A stretch of DNA of 64,000 nucleotides from Sandaracinus amylolyticus (GTDB lineage Bacteria; Myxococcota_A; Polyangia; Polyangiales; Sandaracinaceae), in assembly GCF_021631985.1 (NCBI RefSeq), contig NZ_CP070225.1, positions 9,982,001 to 10,046,000 on the forward strand. The letters are read 5' to 3'. A program made the position numbers and the translations under genes. The notes under the pieces are model-generated. The model was given only the letters and a program-made list of their open reading frames with translations, was not told the origin of the DNA and did not search any database. This document shows, one piece after another, positions 33,281 to 40,827 of this stretch. Within the stretch, counting starts at the first letter, position 1. Every line of letters begins with the position of its first letter.

Positions 33281-33877
33281 GTGCTCGAGGAGCTCGTCGC
33301 ACGCTGGGGCTACGTCGCCATCGCGATCGGCGCGATCCTCGAGGGCGAGACCGCGGTGGTCGTCGGCGCGGCGCTCGCGCACCACGGCCTGCTCGACGTG
33401 CGCGCCGTGGCGCTCACCGCGTTCGCCGGCAGCTTCGCCGGTGACCAGGCCTGGTACTGGCTCGGCCGTCGATCCGGCGCGCGCCTGATCGCGTCGCGAC
33501 CGCGCTGGGCCGAGCGCGCGGCGCGCGCCTCCGATCGCATGCGCCGGTGGGGCGACTGGTACGTCGTCGCGTTCCGTTTTCTCTACGGCCTGCGCGTGAT
33601 CTCGCCGGTGTTGCTCGGCGCCGCGGACTTCCCCGCGCGTCGCTTCGTGCCCCTCAACGCGATCGGCGCGCTGCTCTGGGCGATCGCGATCACCGCGCTC
33701 GGGTGGTCGCTCGGCAGCGCGATCCAGGCGCTGCTCGGTCGCCTCGCGCGCATCGAGGAGCTGATCGCCGCGGGCGCGCTCGTGTTGCTCGTGATCGCCG
33801 TGGCGACGCGCATCGTGCGGAGGCGACGCGCCGCACCGCCCCCGCGCGACGTCGACGGCGCGACGCCCGCGCGGTGA
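33281..33877 (+). CDS. DedA-family membrane protein
   Basis: A 198-residue polytopic protein of the DedA/VTT (SNARE-associated) family. It shows the N-terminal re-entrant region EELVARWGYVAIAIGAILEGETAVVVGAALAHHG with the conserved acidic residue, FAGSFAGDQAWYWLGRRSGARL and FRFLYGLRVISPVLLGAADFPARRFVPLNAIGALLWA (the F/YxRFxPGxR-like block). DedA proteins act as lipid flippases or scramblases, or in proton-motive-force homeostasis, in the inner membrane. The C-terminus is Arg-rich after the last helix. GTG start at 33281. It is shorter in the last loop than YqjA/YghB but otherwise typical. Confidence 0.9.
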   Translation: MLEELVARWGYVAIAIGAILEGETAVVVGAALAHHGLLDVRAVALTAFAGSFAGDQAWYWLGRRSGARLIASRPRWAERAARASDRMRRWGDWYVVAFRFLYGLRVISPVLLGAADFPARRFVPLNAIGALLWAIAITALGWSLGSAIQALLGRLARIEELIAAGALVLLVIAVATRIVRRRRAAPPPRDVDGATPAR

Positions 33878-33913
33878 CGTTCGACGTGCTCACGACGGGC
33901 GCATGGATCCGGG

Positions 33914-34459
33914 ATGATGGGCGACGAAACGAAGACCTCCGGCAAGCGGCCCCAGCGCGGACCGCTCCTCGCCGCCGCGGCCACGCTCGGCGTGTTCGTC
34001 CCGTTCCTGGTCCCGATCGGCGTGTTGGCCGTCGCGGCCAACGATCGTCGCGAGGAGGAGCAGGGCAAGCGCGAGCCCGAGCCCCCGTTCTTCCGCCGCT
34101 TCGCGATCGGGCTCTCCGTGCTCGCGCTGATCGCGCAGGTCGCCGCGCTGGTGCTGGTGGTCGACGTGTGGTCGAGCTTCACCCGCCACGAGCAGCAGAG
34201 CGGCGCCGTGGGGATCGTGGGCGATCCGTGCGTCGTCGCGGACGCGTGCTGCGAGGCGGTGCACGGCCAGGGCGCCGCGCCGTGCCAGGAGCTCGCGCAG
34301 CGCGCGGGGCAGATCCAGGACACGCCGAACGAGACGGCGAGCGCCGAGGATCGCGACTACTGCGAAGAGGCGTTCTATGCGATCCGCAGTCAGCTCGTCT
34401 CGACCGAGCGCGTCGTCCCCGACGCCTGCGAGTTCGTGCAGCCCGGCGCCGCGAAGTGA
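33914..34459 (+). CDS. Two-TM protein with Cys-rich C-terminal region
   Basis: I do not recognise this 181-residue protein. A basic N-terminus is followed by one membrane helix (LLAAAATLGVFVPFLVPIGVLAVAA), a charged loop (NDRREEEQGKREPEPP) and a second helix (IGLSVLALIAQVAALVLVVDVW). The last 90 residues hold six Cys (CVVADACCEAVHGQGAAPC, YCEE, ACEF) and probably lie outside the cytoplasm, where disulfides could form. ATG at 33914, with a second ATG directly after it. It is 36 bases downstream of the DedA gene on the same strand and convergent with the membrane protein gene at 34460, its stop abutting that gene's stop. Confidence 0.65.
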   Translation: MMGDETKTSGKRPQRGPLLAAAATLGVFVPFLVPIGVLAVAANDRREEEQGKREPEPPFFRRFAIGLSVLALIAQVAALVLVVDVWSSFTRHEQQSGAVGIVGDPCVVADACCEAVHGQGAAPCQELAQRAGQIQDTPNETASAEDRDYCEEAFYAIRSQLVSTERVVPDACEFVQPGAAK

Positions 34460-35518
34460 TCATCCGCTCGCCGGCGCGTCGCGGAACGGCCCGATGCTCC
34501 CGCGAGCGCGCTCGATGCGATCGACCATCGCGCGCGCCTCGTGGCGATCACGACAGCGCATCGTCCAGGTCTCGCGCGTCAACGTCGCGGCGTCCGCGAC
34601 CTCCACGTGCAGCTCGTCGTAGTCCGCGCGCACCGCGATCACGCAGGCCCACGCGACCACGCTCCCCGCGGCGCGGAGCCCGGCGGGCACCACCTCGATC
34701 ACGACCTCGCGCGGCCCCGCGCGCAGCGCCCACGCGAGCAGCACCAGCGCGACGAGCACGAGCGTGACGCTCGCCACCGGGGCGTTGCGCCCGAACGTCG
34801 TGACCATCAGCGAGCCCACCTCCTCCACGAAGTTCCCGTGCAGCGCCTCGACGCGCAGGAAGCTCGGCGGGAGGTGCGGCTTGCCGAAGAACGGACGCAG
34901 CAGCCACGAGAGCTCGGCGCCCATCGCGAGCTGCACCACGAGCCAGCTCACGAGCACACGCCGCGCAGCGTCCTCGTCGTCCACGAGCCGCGTGAGCAGC
35001 CCGCGCAGCCGCAGCACGCCCGCGCTGCCCGCGCACGCGATCACCGCGACGTGGAAGAGCAGCAGGGCGCGTGCGATCGCCATCGAGGGCGCGACCCGCG
35101 GATCGTCGATCGGCAGGCCCATCGCGATCGGATCGGGCGGCGGCGCGATCGCGACCACGAGCATCGCGATCGGCGCGAGGGCACCGAGCAGCGCAGCGCT
35201 CACCGCGAGCGAGATCAGGATGCAGATCGCGGTCTGACGCAGCTCGAGCTTCGAGCGCAACATCGTCGCGAGCAGCGCGCTCGTGCCGATCGTGCAGAGC
35301 GCGATCGCCGCGAAGAGCAGCGGCAGCTTGAGCGCGACGTAGAGCGCCATCTCGGGCGCGCGCCACATCCCGAACGCCGCGCCGTACGCGCCCGCCCCGA
35401 TCGCGATCGTGATCGCGCACGACGCCGCGAGCCCGCGCAGATCGTCTCCGCGCCGCACCCGCGCGACGAGCGCGTCGTCGAGGCGACACAGCGCCTCGAG
35501 CCGCGACAGCGCGATCAC
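34460..35518 (-). CDS. Polytopic membrane protein of unknown function
   Basis: A 352-residue protein with about six to seven hydrophobic segments (ASCAITIAIGAGAYGAAFGM, LLFAAIALCTIGTSALLATML, ILISLAVSAALLGALAPIAMLVVAI, ALLLFHVAVIACAGSAGVL, VASVTLVLVALVLLAWAL, VVAWACVIAVRA). It ends in a cytoplasmic tail of alternating strands (DELHVEVADAATLTRETWTMRC). I know no family for it. Its first half and the LRPFFG segment resemble the upstream neighbour (W-x8-KLxLxxFFxALxxC and LRPLVG), so the two look like diverged tandem paralogues. The GTG start overlaps the upstream stop (GTGA), indicating an operon of two. Confidence 0.7.
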   Translation of the reverse strand: MIALSRLEALCRLDDALVARVRRGDDLRGLAASCAITIAIGAGAYGAAFGMWRAPEMALYVALKLPLLFAAIALCTIGTSALLATMLRSKLELRQTAICILISLAVSAALLGALAPIAMLVVAIAPPPDPIAMGLPIDDPRVAPSMAIARALLLFHVAVIACAGSAGVLRLRGLLTRLVDDEDAARRVLVSWLVVQLAMGAELSWLLRPFFGKPHLPPSFLRVEALHGNFVEEVGSLMVTTFGRNAPVASVTLVLVALVLLAWALRAGPREVVIEVVPAGLRAAGSVVAWACVIAVRADYDELHVEVADAATLTRETWTMRCRDRHEARAMVDRIERARGSIGPFRDAPASG

Positions 35519-36288
35519 GACCCCGAGACCCAGTGCGCGAGGAAGAACAGCCGATCGTGGAAGAGCTGCCCGTCGTAGGGCCCGACCAGCGGCCGCAGCG
35601 TGGTCGTCATCTGCAGCACCACGAGCACGAAGAGGAAGCCCCACGTCCCGATGCCGCGCACCGGGCGCTGGTTCATCGCGGCGAGCACCCGGCGCAGCAG
35701 ACCGATCGCGAACGTGCTGCTGATCGCGAGGAAGAGCAGGTGGAGCGAGCCCATGAAGATCGGCGACGACGTCGCCTGCGAGAACACCCACGCGACCGGC
35801 GCGAACCCGACGAGCAGCACGCCCATCAGCGCGATCGCCATCAGCAGCGCGCCCCACGTCTCGCGCGCGCTCTGCTCCGCGCCCGAGAGGCACGAGAAGA
35901 TGTGCAGGCTCGGGAAGCAGATCAGCGCGCAGAAGAAGACGCCGAGGCTGAGCTTCAGCGGCACGAGCAGGAGCTGCCAGCCTCCGCCGAACACCGCCAT
36001 CACCAGCCCGGTGATCGCCATCGTCGCGACGATCACCGCGGAGAGCTTGAACGCCGCGCCCCGTCCTTCGCGCACGTCGTGGAGCACGCTCGCCGGGGCC
36101 TTGAGCAGCGCCTCGACGATCGCGAACGGGCCGTGCCCGGTGATCGGCGTCGAGCCTCCGCGCAGCGTCTCGATCGGTGTCGCCGGTGGGCGCTCCGCGA
36201 CGACCGGGGGATTGGTGACGGGCGGGGGCGTACCCTCCCAAGCAGTCATGCCATGCGTCTCGTGATCGGGGCTCGTCTCGGGGTGCAC
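35515..36288 (-). CDS. Membrane protein, tandem paralogue of its neighbour
   Basis: A 257-residue protein of unknown function. It has a Pro-rich cytoplasmic N-terminus (about 75 residues) and about five to six membrane segments (FKLSAVIVATMAITGLVMAVFGGGW, LLLVPLKLSLGVFFCALICFPSLHIFSCL, LLMAIALMGVLLVGFAPVAWVFS, LHLLFLAISSTFAIGLLRRVL, FLFVLVVLQMTTTLRPLVG). The topology recalls Yip1-type proteins, but no diagnostic motif is visible. The GTG at 36288 has GAGGAGG six bases upstream, a strong argument for this start over the ATG 13 codons later. It is the first gene of a two-gene operon and divergent from the DUF6585-like gene; the 152-base gap must hold both promoters. Confidence 0.72.
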   Translation of the reverse strand: MHPETSPDHETHGMTAWEGTPPPVTNPPVVAERPPATPIETLRGGSTPITGHGPFAIVEALLKAPASVLHDVREGRGAAFKLSAVIVATMAITGLVMAVFGGGWQLLLVPLKLSLGVFFCALICFPSLHIFSCLSGAEQSARETWGALLMAIALMGVLLVGFAPVAWVFSQATSSPIFMGSLHLLFLAISSTFAIGLLRRVLAAMNQRPVRGIGTWGFLFVLVVLQMTTTLRPLVGPYDGQLFHDRLFFLAHWVSGS

Positions 36289-36440
36289 GTCGGACCTCCT
36301 CGTGTCGGCTTCGACGTCTCCGTACGCACGGCGTTCCTCGCTTCGTTCCGCGATCGGGCGAGCGGTCGCGAGATGCCATCGAATCTCCTCGGTTCCGCCA
36401 CGAGTCGTCGTCGTGGCTCGCTCCTCCCAGGAAAGAACCC

Positions 36441-36899
36441 ATGAACGAACATCCTCTCTATGGTCGCCCGGTCGGCGAGCACTCGGGGCGCTTCGGCGCC
36501 GGCGGGTGGCTCTGGTACATCGGCGGAATCCTCGTCGCGGCCGGCGTGATGAACACTGGTCAGGGCGCGCTCGCGTTGTTCGGCGGAGCGCCCGATGCGC
36601 TGACGAAGATCGGCATGGGTGTCGTCGCGGGCGCGATCGGCGCCGCGATCCTGCTCGTCGCGGTGATGCGATGGCGCCAGCACGTCGTCGTGTACGAGCG
36701 AGGGCTCGTGCACGCGAAGCTGCTGGGCCAGCAGCAGGTCGCGTTCGCCGACGTCACGCGCGTCGAGCTCGTCCGCGAGCACTCGAAGATGGGCACCGAC
36801 GAGACGATCCACATCGCGCTGCGCGACGGTCGCGAGGTCTCGATCGGCAGCGTCACGAACATCGATCAGCTCGCCGGGATGATCCGGCACGCCCCCTGA
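36441..36899 (+). CDS. DUF6585-like two-TM protein
   Basis: A 152-residue protein. Two membrane helices (WLWYIGGILVAAGVM and IGMGVVAGAIGAAILLVAVM) precede a PH-like beta domain of about 75 residues starting VVVYERGLVHAKLLGQQQVAFADVTRVELVREHSK and ending RDGREVSIGSVTNIDQLAGMI. The YERGLV...VAFADVTRV pattern resembles DUF6585 and related bacterial PH-like membrane proteins. Role unknown. ATG at 36441 with AGGAAAG about five bases upstream. The following gene starts 24 bases after the stop, so the two are probably one operon. Confidence 0.72.
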   Translation: MNEHPLYGRPVGEHSGRFGAGGWLWYIGGILVAAGVMNTGQGALALFGGAPDALTKIGMGVVAGAIGAAILLVAVMRWRQHVVVYERGLVHAKLLGQQQVAFADVTRVELVREHSKMGTDETIHIALRDGREVSIGSVTNIDQLAGMIRHAP

Positions 36900-36922
36900 A
36901 CCGAGCTCGGAGAGACAGACAG

Positions 36923-37615
36923 ATGACCTACTTGATCCCCCTCGTCGCGCTCGTGGCCGTCGTCGCGTTCATGGTCCTGCAGCGCCAGCGTCTCGCACAG
37001 GCGGGCCAGACCTACGCTCCATTCGAGCTGAGCAAGCTCGCGCCCCGTCTGGGCCTGCAGATCGTCAACGGCGACCCCGGCGCGAACATCATGCTCGCGC
37101 CGCACAACACGGTCGGGACGCGCATCTCGGACGACAAGCCGTACGAGTGGAACGTGCGCCTGCAGGGCTCGCCGCGCGGTCGCCCCGTCGACTTCCTCTA
37201 CTACCACCGCCGCGAGCGCCAGACCGGCCTCGTCGAGATCAAGTACACGTACTACGACGACGCGTTCATCGCGGTGCAGCTGCGCCCCGGCGCGCCCGAA
37301 TTCGAGCTCGTCTCGAACCAGAGCAGCCTCGGCGCGATCTCGCGCCGTCACCCGTGGCCGGTGCAGCGCTCCGGGGATCCGAACGTCGATCGCGAGTTCA
37401 CGATCGCCGCGAACGATCCGAGCGTGGGCGCGAAGCTCGCGCCGTTCCTCTCGCGCTTCGATCCCGCGCTGCGCGCGTACGGCATCCACCTCGAGTCGCA
37501 CGGCGGATGGCTGCGCTTCCGCGCCGACGGCAAGCACACGAGCGGGAACTTCTACTTCATCGAGCAGATCGTCCCGGCGCTCGAGCAGATCGCGGATCGC
37601 CTCGAGCAGCCCTGA
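36923..37615 (+). CDS. Single-TM hypothetical protein
   Basis: I do not recognise this 230-residue protein. It has an N-terminal membrane anchor (MTYLIPLVALVAVVAFMVLQRQRL) and a roughly 205-residue mixed alpha/beta domain with several Tyr/Phe-rich strands (VDFLYYHRRERQTGLVEIKYTYYDDAFIAVQLRPG, YGIHLESHGGWLRFRADGKHTSGNFYFIEQIVPALEQIADRLEQ). The layout, a helix and then a globular domain, suggests it faces the cytoplasm or periplasm as an accessory to its operon partner. ATG at 36923 preceded by GGAGAGA about nine bases upstream. A long palindrome follows 15 bases after the stop. Confidence 0.68.
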   Translation: MTYLIPLVALVAVVAFMVLQRQRLAQAGQTYAPFELSKLAPRLGLQIVNGDPGANIMLAPHNTVGTRISDDKPYEWNVRLQGSPRGRPVDFLYYHRRERQTGLVEIKYTYYDDAFIAVQLRPGAPEFELVSNQSSLGAISRRHPWPVQRSGDPNVDREFTIAANDPSVGAKLAPFLSRFDPALRAYGIHLESHGGWLRFRADGKHTSGNFYFIEQIVPALEQIADRLEQP

Positions 37616-37630
37616 TTTCCCGGGCGGGAC

Positions 37631-37655
37631 GTGCGCTACGGATTCCGTAGCGCAC
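37631..37655. repeat. Perfect 12-bp-arm palindrome with GCTACGGATTCCGTAGC core
   Basis: GTGCGCTACGGA and TCCGTAGCGCAC flank a single central T. The 17-bp core GCTACGGATTCCGTAGC recurs twice at 59049-59082, always between genes. Here it lies between a stop at 37615 and a GTG start at 37676 on the same strand, so it may terminate the first gene or regulate the second. Confidence 0.75.
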
Positions 37656-37675
37656 GCCCGTGATACCGTCGTCGC

Positions 37676-38203
37676 GTGGGTGAATTCGACGACCTCGACA
37701 ACGAGAAGACGCTGGTCGAGGAGAGCCGCGACACGCTCAAGGATCTGATCCCCGATGCGCCGCCGGTCGCGCCGCTCGAGGTCGTGTTCGACCGCGAGAT
37801 GCACCAGGCGGGCGTCATCTCGGCCGACGTGCCCTATCGCGCGCTCGAGATCTGGACGCAGAACCGGGTGTACATGGTCGACTCCACGATGACGTGCTGC
37901 GAGGTCCGCGATCGCCGCACCGGCGTCGACGACAAGAAGCACTCGGTGCTCGGCGCGCGCCTCGTCGGTGGGCAGCGCAAGTACGGCAAGACGCTGCACG
38001 TCGCGCGGCCCTTCCCGGTGCCCGGCACCGAGGCGGTGTTCGAGCGCGACGGCAAGCGCACGCCCGCGGGGGTCACGTCGAAGGTCGAGCGCGTGGTGCT
38101 GCACATCCGCGTGACCAGCGTGGTGATGGAGCAGCAGGGCGCGTGGGACGACGTGACGAGCGCGTTCCTGCACCCGAGCTTCGGCCATCGCCGCGAGCCG
38201 TAG
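37676..38203 (+). CDS. Hypothetical protein
   Basis: A 175-residue soluble protein of unknown function with no signal peptide or membrane span. An acidic N-terminus (GEFDDLDNEKTLVEESRDTLKDLI) precedes a compact beta-rich domain (ALEIWTQNRVYMVDSTMTCCEVRDRRTG, RVVLHIRVTSVVMEQQGAWDDVTSAFLH). The YMVDSTMTCCEV segment with two adjacent Cys is its most distinctive feature. The whole reads like a small sensor or adapter domain, without a recognisable motif. GTG start at 37676. The palindrome at 37631-37655 lies 20 bases upstream of that start. Confidence 0.6.
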   Translation: MGEFDDLDNEKTLVEESRDTLKDLIPDAPPVAPLEVVFDREMHQAGVISADVPYRALEIWTQNRVYMVDSTMTCCEVRDRRTGVDDKKHSVLGARLVGGQRKYGKTLHVARPFPVPGTEAVFERDGKRTPAGVTSKVERVVLHIRVTSVVMEQQGAWDDVTSAFLHPSFGHRREP

Positions 38204-38315
38204 ATCTGCGCAGCGCAGCGCCGCCGTGTGCACGTGGTTGCACGCGTCGCCGCGAGATCGCGCGCAAACGGCGCGGCACGCCGGGTGAAGAGCGCGCGGC
38301 CTCGTGGAGGTCGAC

Positions 38316-39392
38316 ATGGACAGGACGATCGTGGTGTGGCTCGGGATCGCGCTCGCGCTCGTGGGGTGCGGCGACGACGGACCGAGCGCTCCACCGCGCG
38401 ACGGCGGTGCGATGCAGCCGAGCGACGCCGGCGCGACGAACGACGTCGAGCAGTTCCTCGGCGCGATCGCGGCCGAAGCGTGCGAGTCGGCGCACGTGTG
38501 CCTCGGCACCGAGGTCTCGTTCGAGCAGCAGCTGGGGAACGAGACGCGCTGCCGCGCGCACGTCGAGGCGTCGATCGTGTACGTCGCGAGCGCGGTCGGA
38601 GCAGGGCGCGCGCGCTTCGAGGGGGCGCGCGTCGATGCGTGCCTCGCGGCGATCGACGCGGCCGTCTGCGAGCGCTCGATGCCGCTCGCGTGGGAAGAGT
38701 GGCCCGCCGAGTGCCGCGCCGTGATCGCCGGCACCGTCGCGCCCGGCGCAGCGTGCGAGACGAGCGTCGAGTGCGCCGGGGGCGCCTGCGTGTGCGGTGA
38801 GTGCGTCGCGTTGGTCGCGCGCGGAGGCGCGTGCGAGGACGGGCCCTGCGCGCCCGGCCTGCAGTGCGCGAGCGAGAGCCTCACGTGCGAGCCGGTGCCC
38901 GACGTGCTCCAGCGCGGCGATGCGTGCGAGGACTTCTACGCGTGCAGCGGGCTCCTGCGCTGCGTCGACGGAGTGTGTCGTGACGGTCGCGAGCGCAGGA
39001 CGCAGGCGCTCGGAGCGCCGTGCGACGCCGAGAACCTGCTCTGCGGGCTCGGCCTCGAGTGCGACTTCGACCACGGCAGCGTGTGCGTGGGCCCGCTCGA
39101 GGCCGGCGCGGCGTGCGACGACGTGCTCGAGATCAGCCTCTGCCCCGAGGGCACCATCTGCCACGGCATCGCCGGCGAAGCGCGCTGCTCGCCTCCGCTC
39201 GCGATGGGCGAGGAGTGCATCTCCGCAGGCCGCGCCGATCCGTGCGGCGTCGGGCTCTGGTGCTCGTACATGACCGGCCGATGCGAGGAAGTCCGCGCGC
39301 TCGGCGCGCGCTGCGAGCTCGCCGAGGACTGCCACTCGGGCATCTGCGAGGAGCACGTCTGCGTGCTCGGCGAGAGCGTGGCGTGTCGCTGA
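38316..39392 (+). CDS. Cys-rich lipoprotein
   Basis: A 358-residue predicted lipoprotein (lipobox ALALVGC near residue 18, then a Gly/Asp/Ala tether). A helical segment (residues 45-145) contains five Cys. Then come about six Dickkopf/EGF-like cysteine clusters (GAACETSVECAGGACVCGEC, GACEDGPCAPGLQC, DACEDFYACSGLLRC, APCDAENLLCGLGLEC, AACDDVLEISLCPEGTIC, ARCELAEDCHSGICEEHVC). These arrays are typical of secreted myxobacterial proteins and presumably form disulfide-rich rods. No enzymatic motif is visible. The ATG at 38316 has GGAGG five bases upstream. Upstream, GTGCA-N6-TGCAC at 38228-38243 is a possible operator. Confidence 0.82.
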   Translation: MDRTIVVWLGIALALVGCGDDGPSAPPRDGGAMQPSDAGATNDVEQFLGAIAAEACESAHVCLGTEVSFEQQLGNETRCRAHVEASIVYVASAVGAGRARFEGARVDACLAAIDAAVCERSMPLAWEEWPAECRAVIAGTVAPGAACETSVECAGGACVCGECVALVARGGACEDGPCAPGLQCASESLTCEPVPDVLQRGDACEDFYACSGLLRCVDGVCRDGRERRTQALGAPCDAENLLCGLGLECDFDHGSVCVGPLEAGAACDDVLEISLCPEGTICHGIAGEARCSPPLAMGEECISAGRADPCGVGLWCSYMTGRCEEVRALGARCELAEDCHSGICEEHVCVLGESVACR

Positions 39393-39406
39393 GCTAGCTT
39401 CCCCCG

Positions 39407-40231
39407 GTGTCGTTCATCCTGCTCGACGGCCCGGTCGGGACCGAGCTCGCGCGCCGCGCCGTCGCGACCCCCGCGCCGATGTGGAGCGCACATGCGATCG
39501 AGGGTGCGCCCGACGTGCTCGCCGCGATCCACCGCGACTACGCGCACGCGGGCGCGACGATCCACACGGCCGCGACGTTCCGCACCACGCCGCGCGCGTC
39601 GGGCCCGGGATGGGAGCGCCTCGCGCGCCGTGCCGTCGAGATCACGCGCGCTTCGATCGATCCCGGGCACCGCGTCGCGGGATCGATCGCGCCGCTCGAG
39701 GACTGCTATCGCCCCGATCTCAGCCCTTCCGATCCGCGCGCCGAGCACCGCGCGCTCGCGCGTGCGCTCGCCGGTGCCGGCGCCGACCTGCTGCTGTGCG
39801 AGACGTTCCCGCACGTCGGCGAGGCGCTGATCGCGGTGGAGGAAGCGGTCGCGACCGGCCTGCCCACCTGGCTCGCGCTGACCGCGGGCCCGAGCGCGGA
39901 CCTGCTCACGCCCGCGCAGATCGCCGAGGGCGCGCGCGAAGCGGTGCGCCGCGGCGCGCAGGCGGTGCTCGTCGACTGCGTGCCCGCGGATCGCACGCTG
40001 GAGTACGTCGACGCGATCGCGCGGCTCGCTCTCGGCGTGCCCTTCGGCGCCTACGCGAACGCCGGGCGCGAAGAAGACGGAATCGGTTGGAGCTCCAACG
40101 ATCGCGCAGCGGCACAGCGCTACCTCGCGCACGCGCGACGCTGGCTCGATGCGGGCGCGACGATCGTCGGCGGCTGTTGCGGCACCAGCGTCGTGCACAT
40201 CGCCGCGCTGGCCGCGGAGCGGGATCGATGA
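39407..40231 (+). CDS. Homocysteine S-methyltransferase family protein
   Basis: A 274-residue TIM-barrel methyltransferase of the MmuM/YitJ type, which moves a methyl group from S-methylmethionine, SAM or a similar donor to homocysteine. It begins LLDGPVGTELARR (family: DGGxGTxL), has ATFRTTP (family T-x-T-Y/F), LLCETFPHVGEALIAVE and the zinc-binding GGCCGTS near the C-terminus. The first zinc Cys is in LVDCVP where most members have NC. It is slightly shorter than MmuM (about 310). GTG start at 39407. It overlaps the TapT gene by ATGA, so both may be part of one SAM-linked unit. Confidence 0.88.
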   Translation: MSFILLDGPVGTELARRAVATPAPMWSAHAIEGAPDVLAAIHRDYAHAGATIHTAATFRTTPRASGPGWERLARRAVEITRASIDPGHRVAGSIAPLEDCYRPDLSPSDPRAEHRALARALAGAGADLLLCETFPHVGEALIAVEEAVATGLPTWLALTAGPSADLLTPAQIAEGAREAVRRGAQAVLVDCVPADRTLEYVDAIARLALGVPFGAYANAGREEDGIGWSSNDRAAAQRYLAHARRWLDAGATIVGGCCGTSVVHIAALAAERDR

Positions 40232-40827
40232 GCGCGATCCGAAGCCGCCGCATCCCGCGCTGCACGACCTGCGGGCTGCCCGACGCGCTCTGCCTCTGCG
40301 CCGAGCTCCCGCCGCCGCTCGCGGTCGACACCCGCGTCGTGCTCGTCGTGCACCGCAAGGAGATCCTCAAGCCGACCAACACCGGTCGGCTCGCGGTGCG
40401 CATGCTCGACGGCGCGTCGATCGTGGTGCGCGGCGATCGCGAGCCCGAGCGCGCACCGCTCGTGCTCGACACGCGGCGACTCGTGCTCTTCCCCGCGCCC
40501 GGCGCGCGCGTGCTCGACGCATCGGATCGCGGCTGCGCGTTGATCGTGCCCGACGGGAGCTGGAGCCAAGCGCGGAAGGTGCTGCGCCGCGACGAGCTCG
40601 CCGAGGGCGCCGAGCCCGTGGTGCTCCCGCCGAACGATCCGACGCGCTACGGCCTGCGCCGCAATCCGCGCGAGGGCGGGCTCTGCACGATCGAGGCGAT
40701 CGCACGCGCGGTCGGCGTGCTCGAGTCACCCGAGATCGAGGCGCGCATGCTCGACGTGCTCGACACGTTCGTCGCGCGCCATCGCGACGTGCGCCGCCCG
40801 CCGCCGCTCAGAGCAGCGTTCCCCTGA
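40228..40827 (+). CDS. tRNA-uridine aminocarboxypropyltransferase (DTW domain)
   Basis: A 199-residue DTW/TapT-family enzyme. The family transfers the 3-amino-3-carboxypropyl group from SAM to uridine in tRNA (acp3U). An N-terminal Cys cluster (RCTTCGLPDALCLC) is followed by VVLVVHRKEILKPTNTGRLAVRML, which carries the conserved H-x-x-E and N-T segments. PDGSWSQARKVLRR contains the D-x-x-W signature, and RNPREGGLCTIEAIARAV the SPOUT-like end. The ATG overlaps the preceding stop (ATGA). The 3' end overlaps the mgtE gene by 20 bases in convergent orientation. Confidence 0.88.
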   Translation: MSAIRSRRIPRCTTCGLPDALCLCAELPPPLAVDTRVVLVVHRKEILKPTNTGRLAVRMLDGASIVVRGDREPERAPLVLDTRRLVLFPAPGARVLDASDRGCALIVPDGSWSQARKVLRRDELAEGAEPVVLPPNDPTRYGLRRNPREGGLCTIEAIARAVGVLESPEIEARMLDVLDTFVARHRDVRRPPPLRAAFP

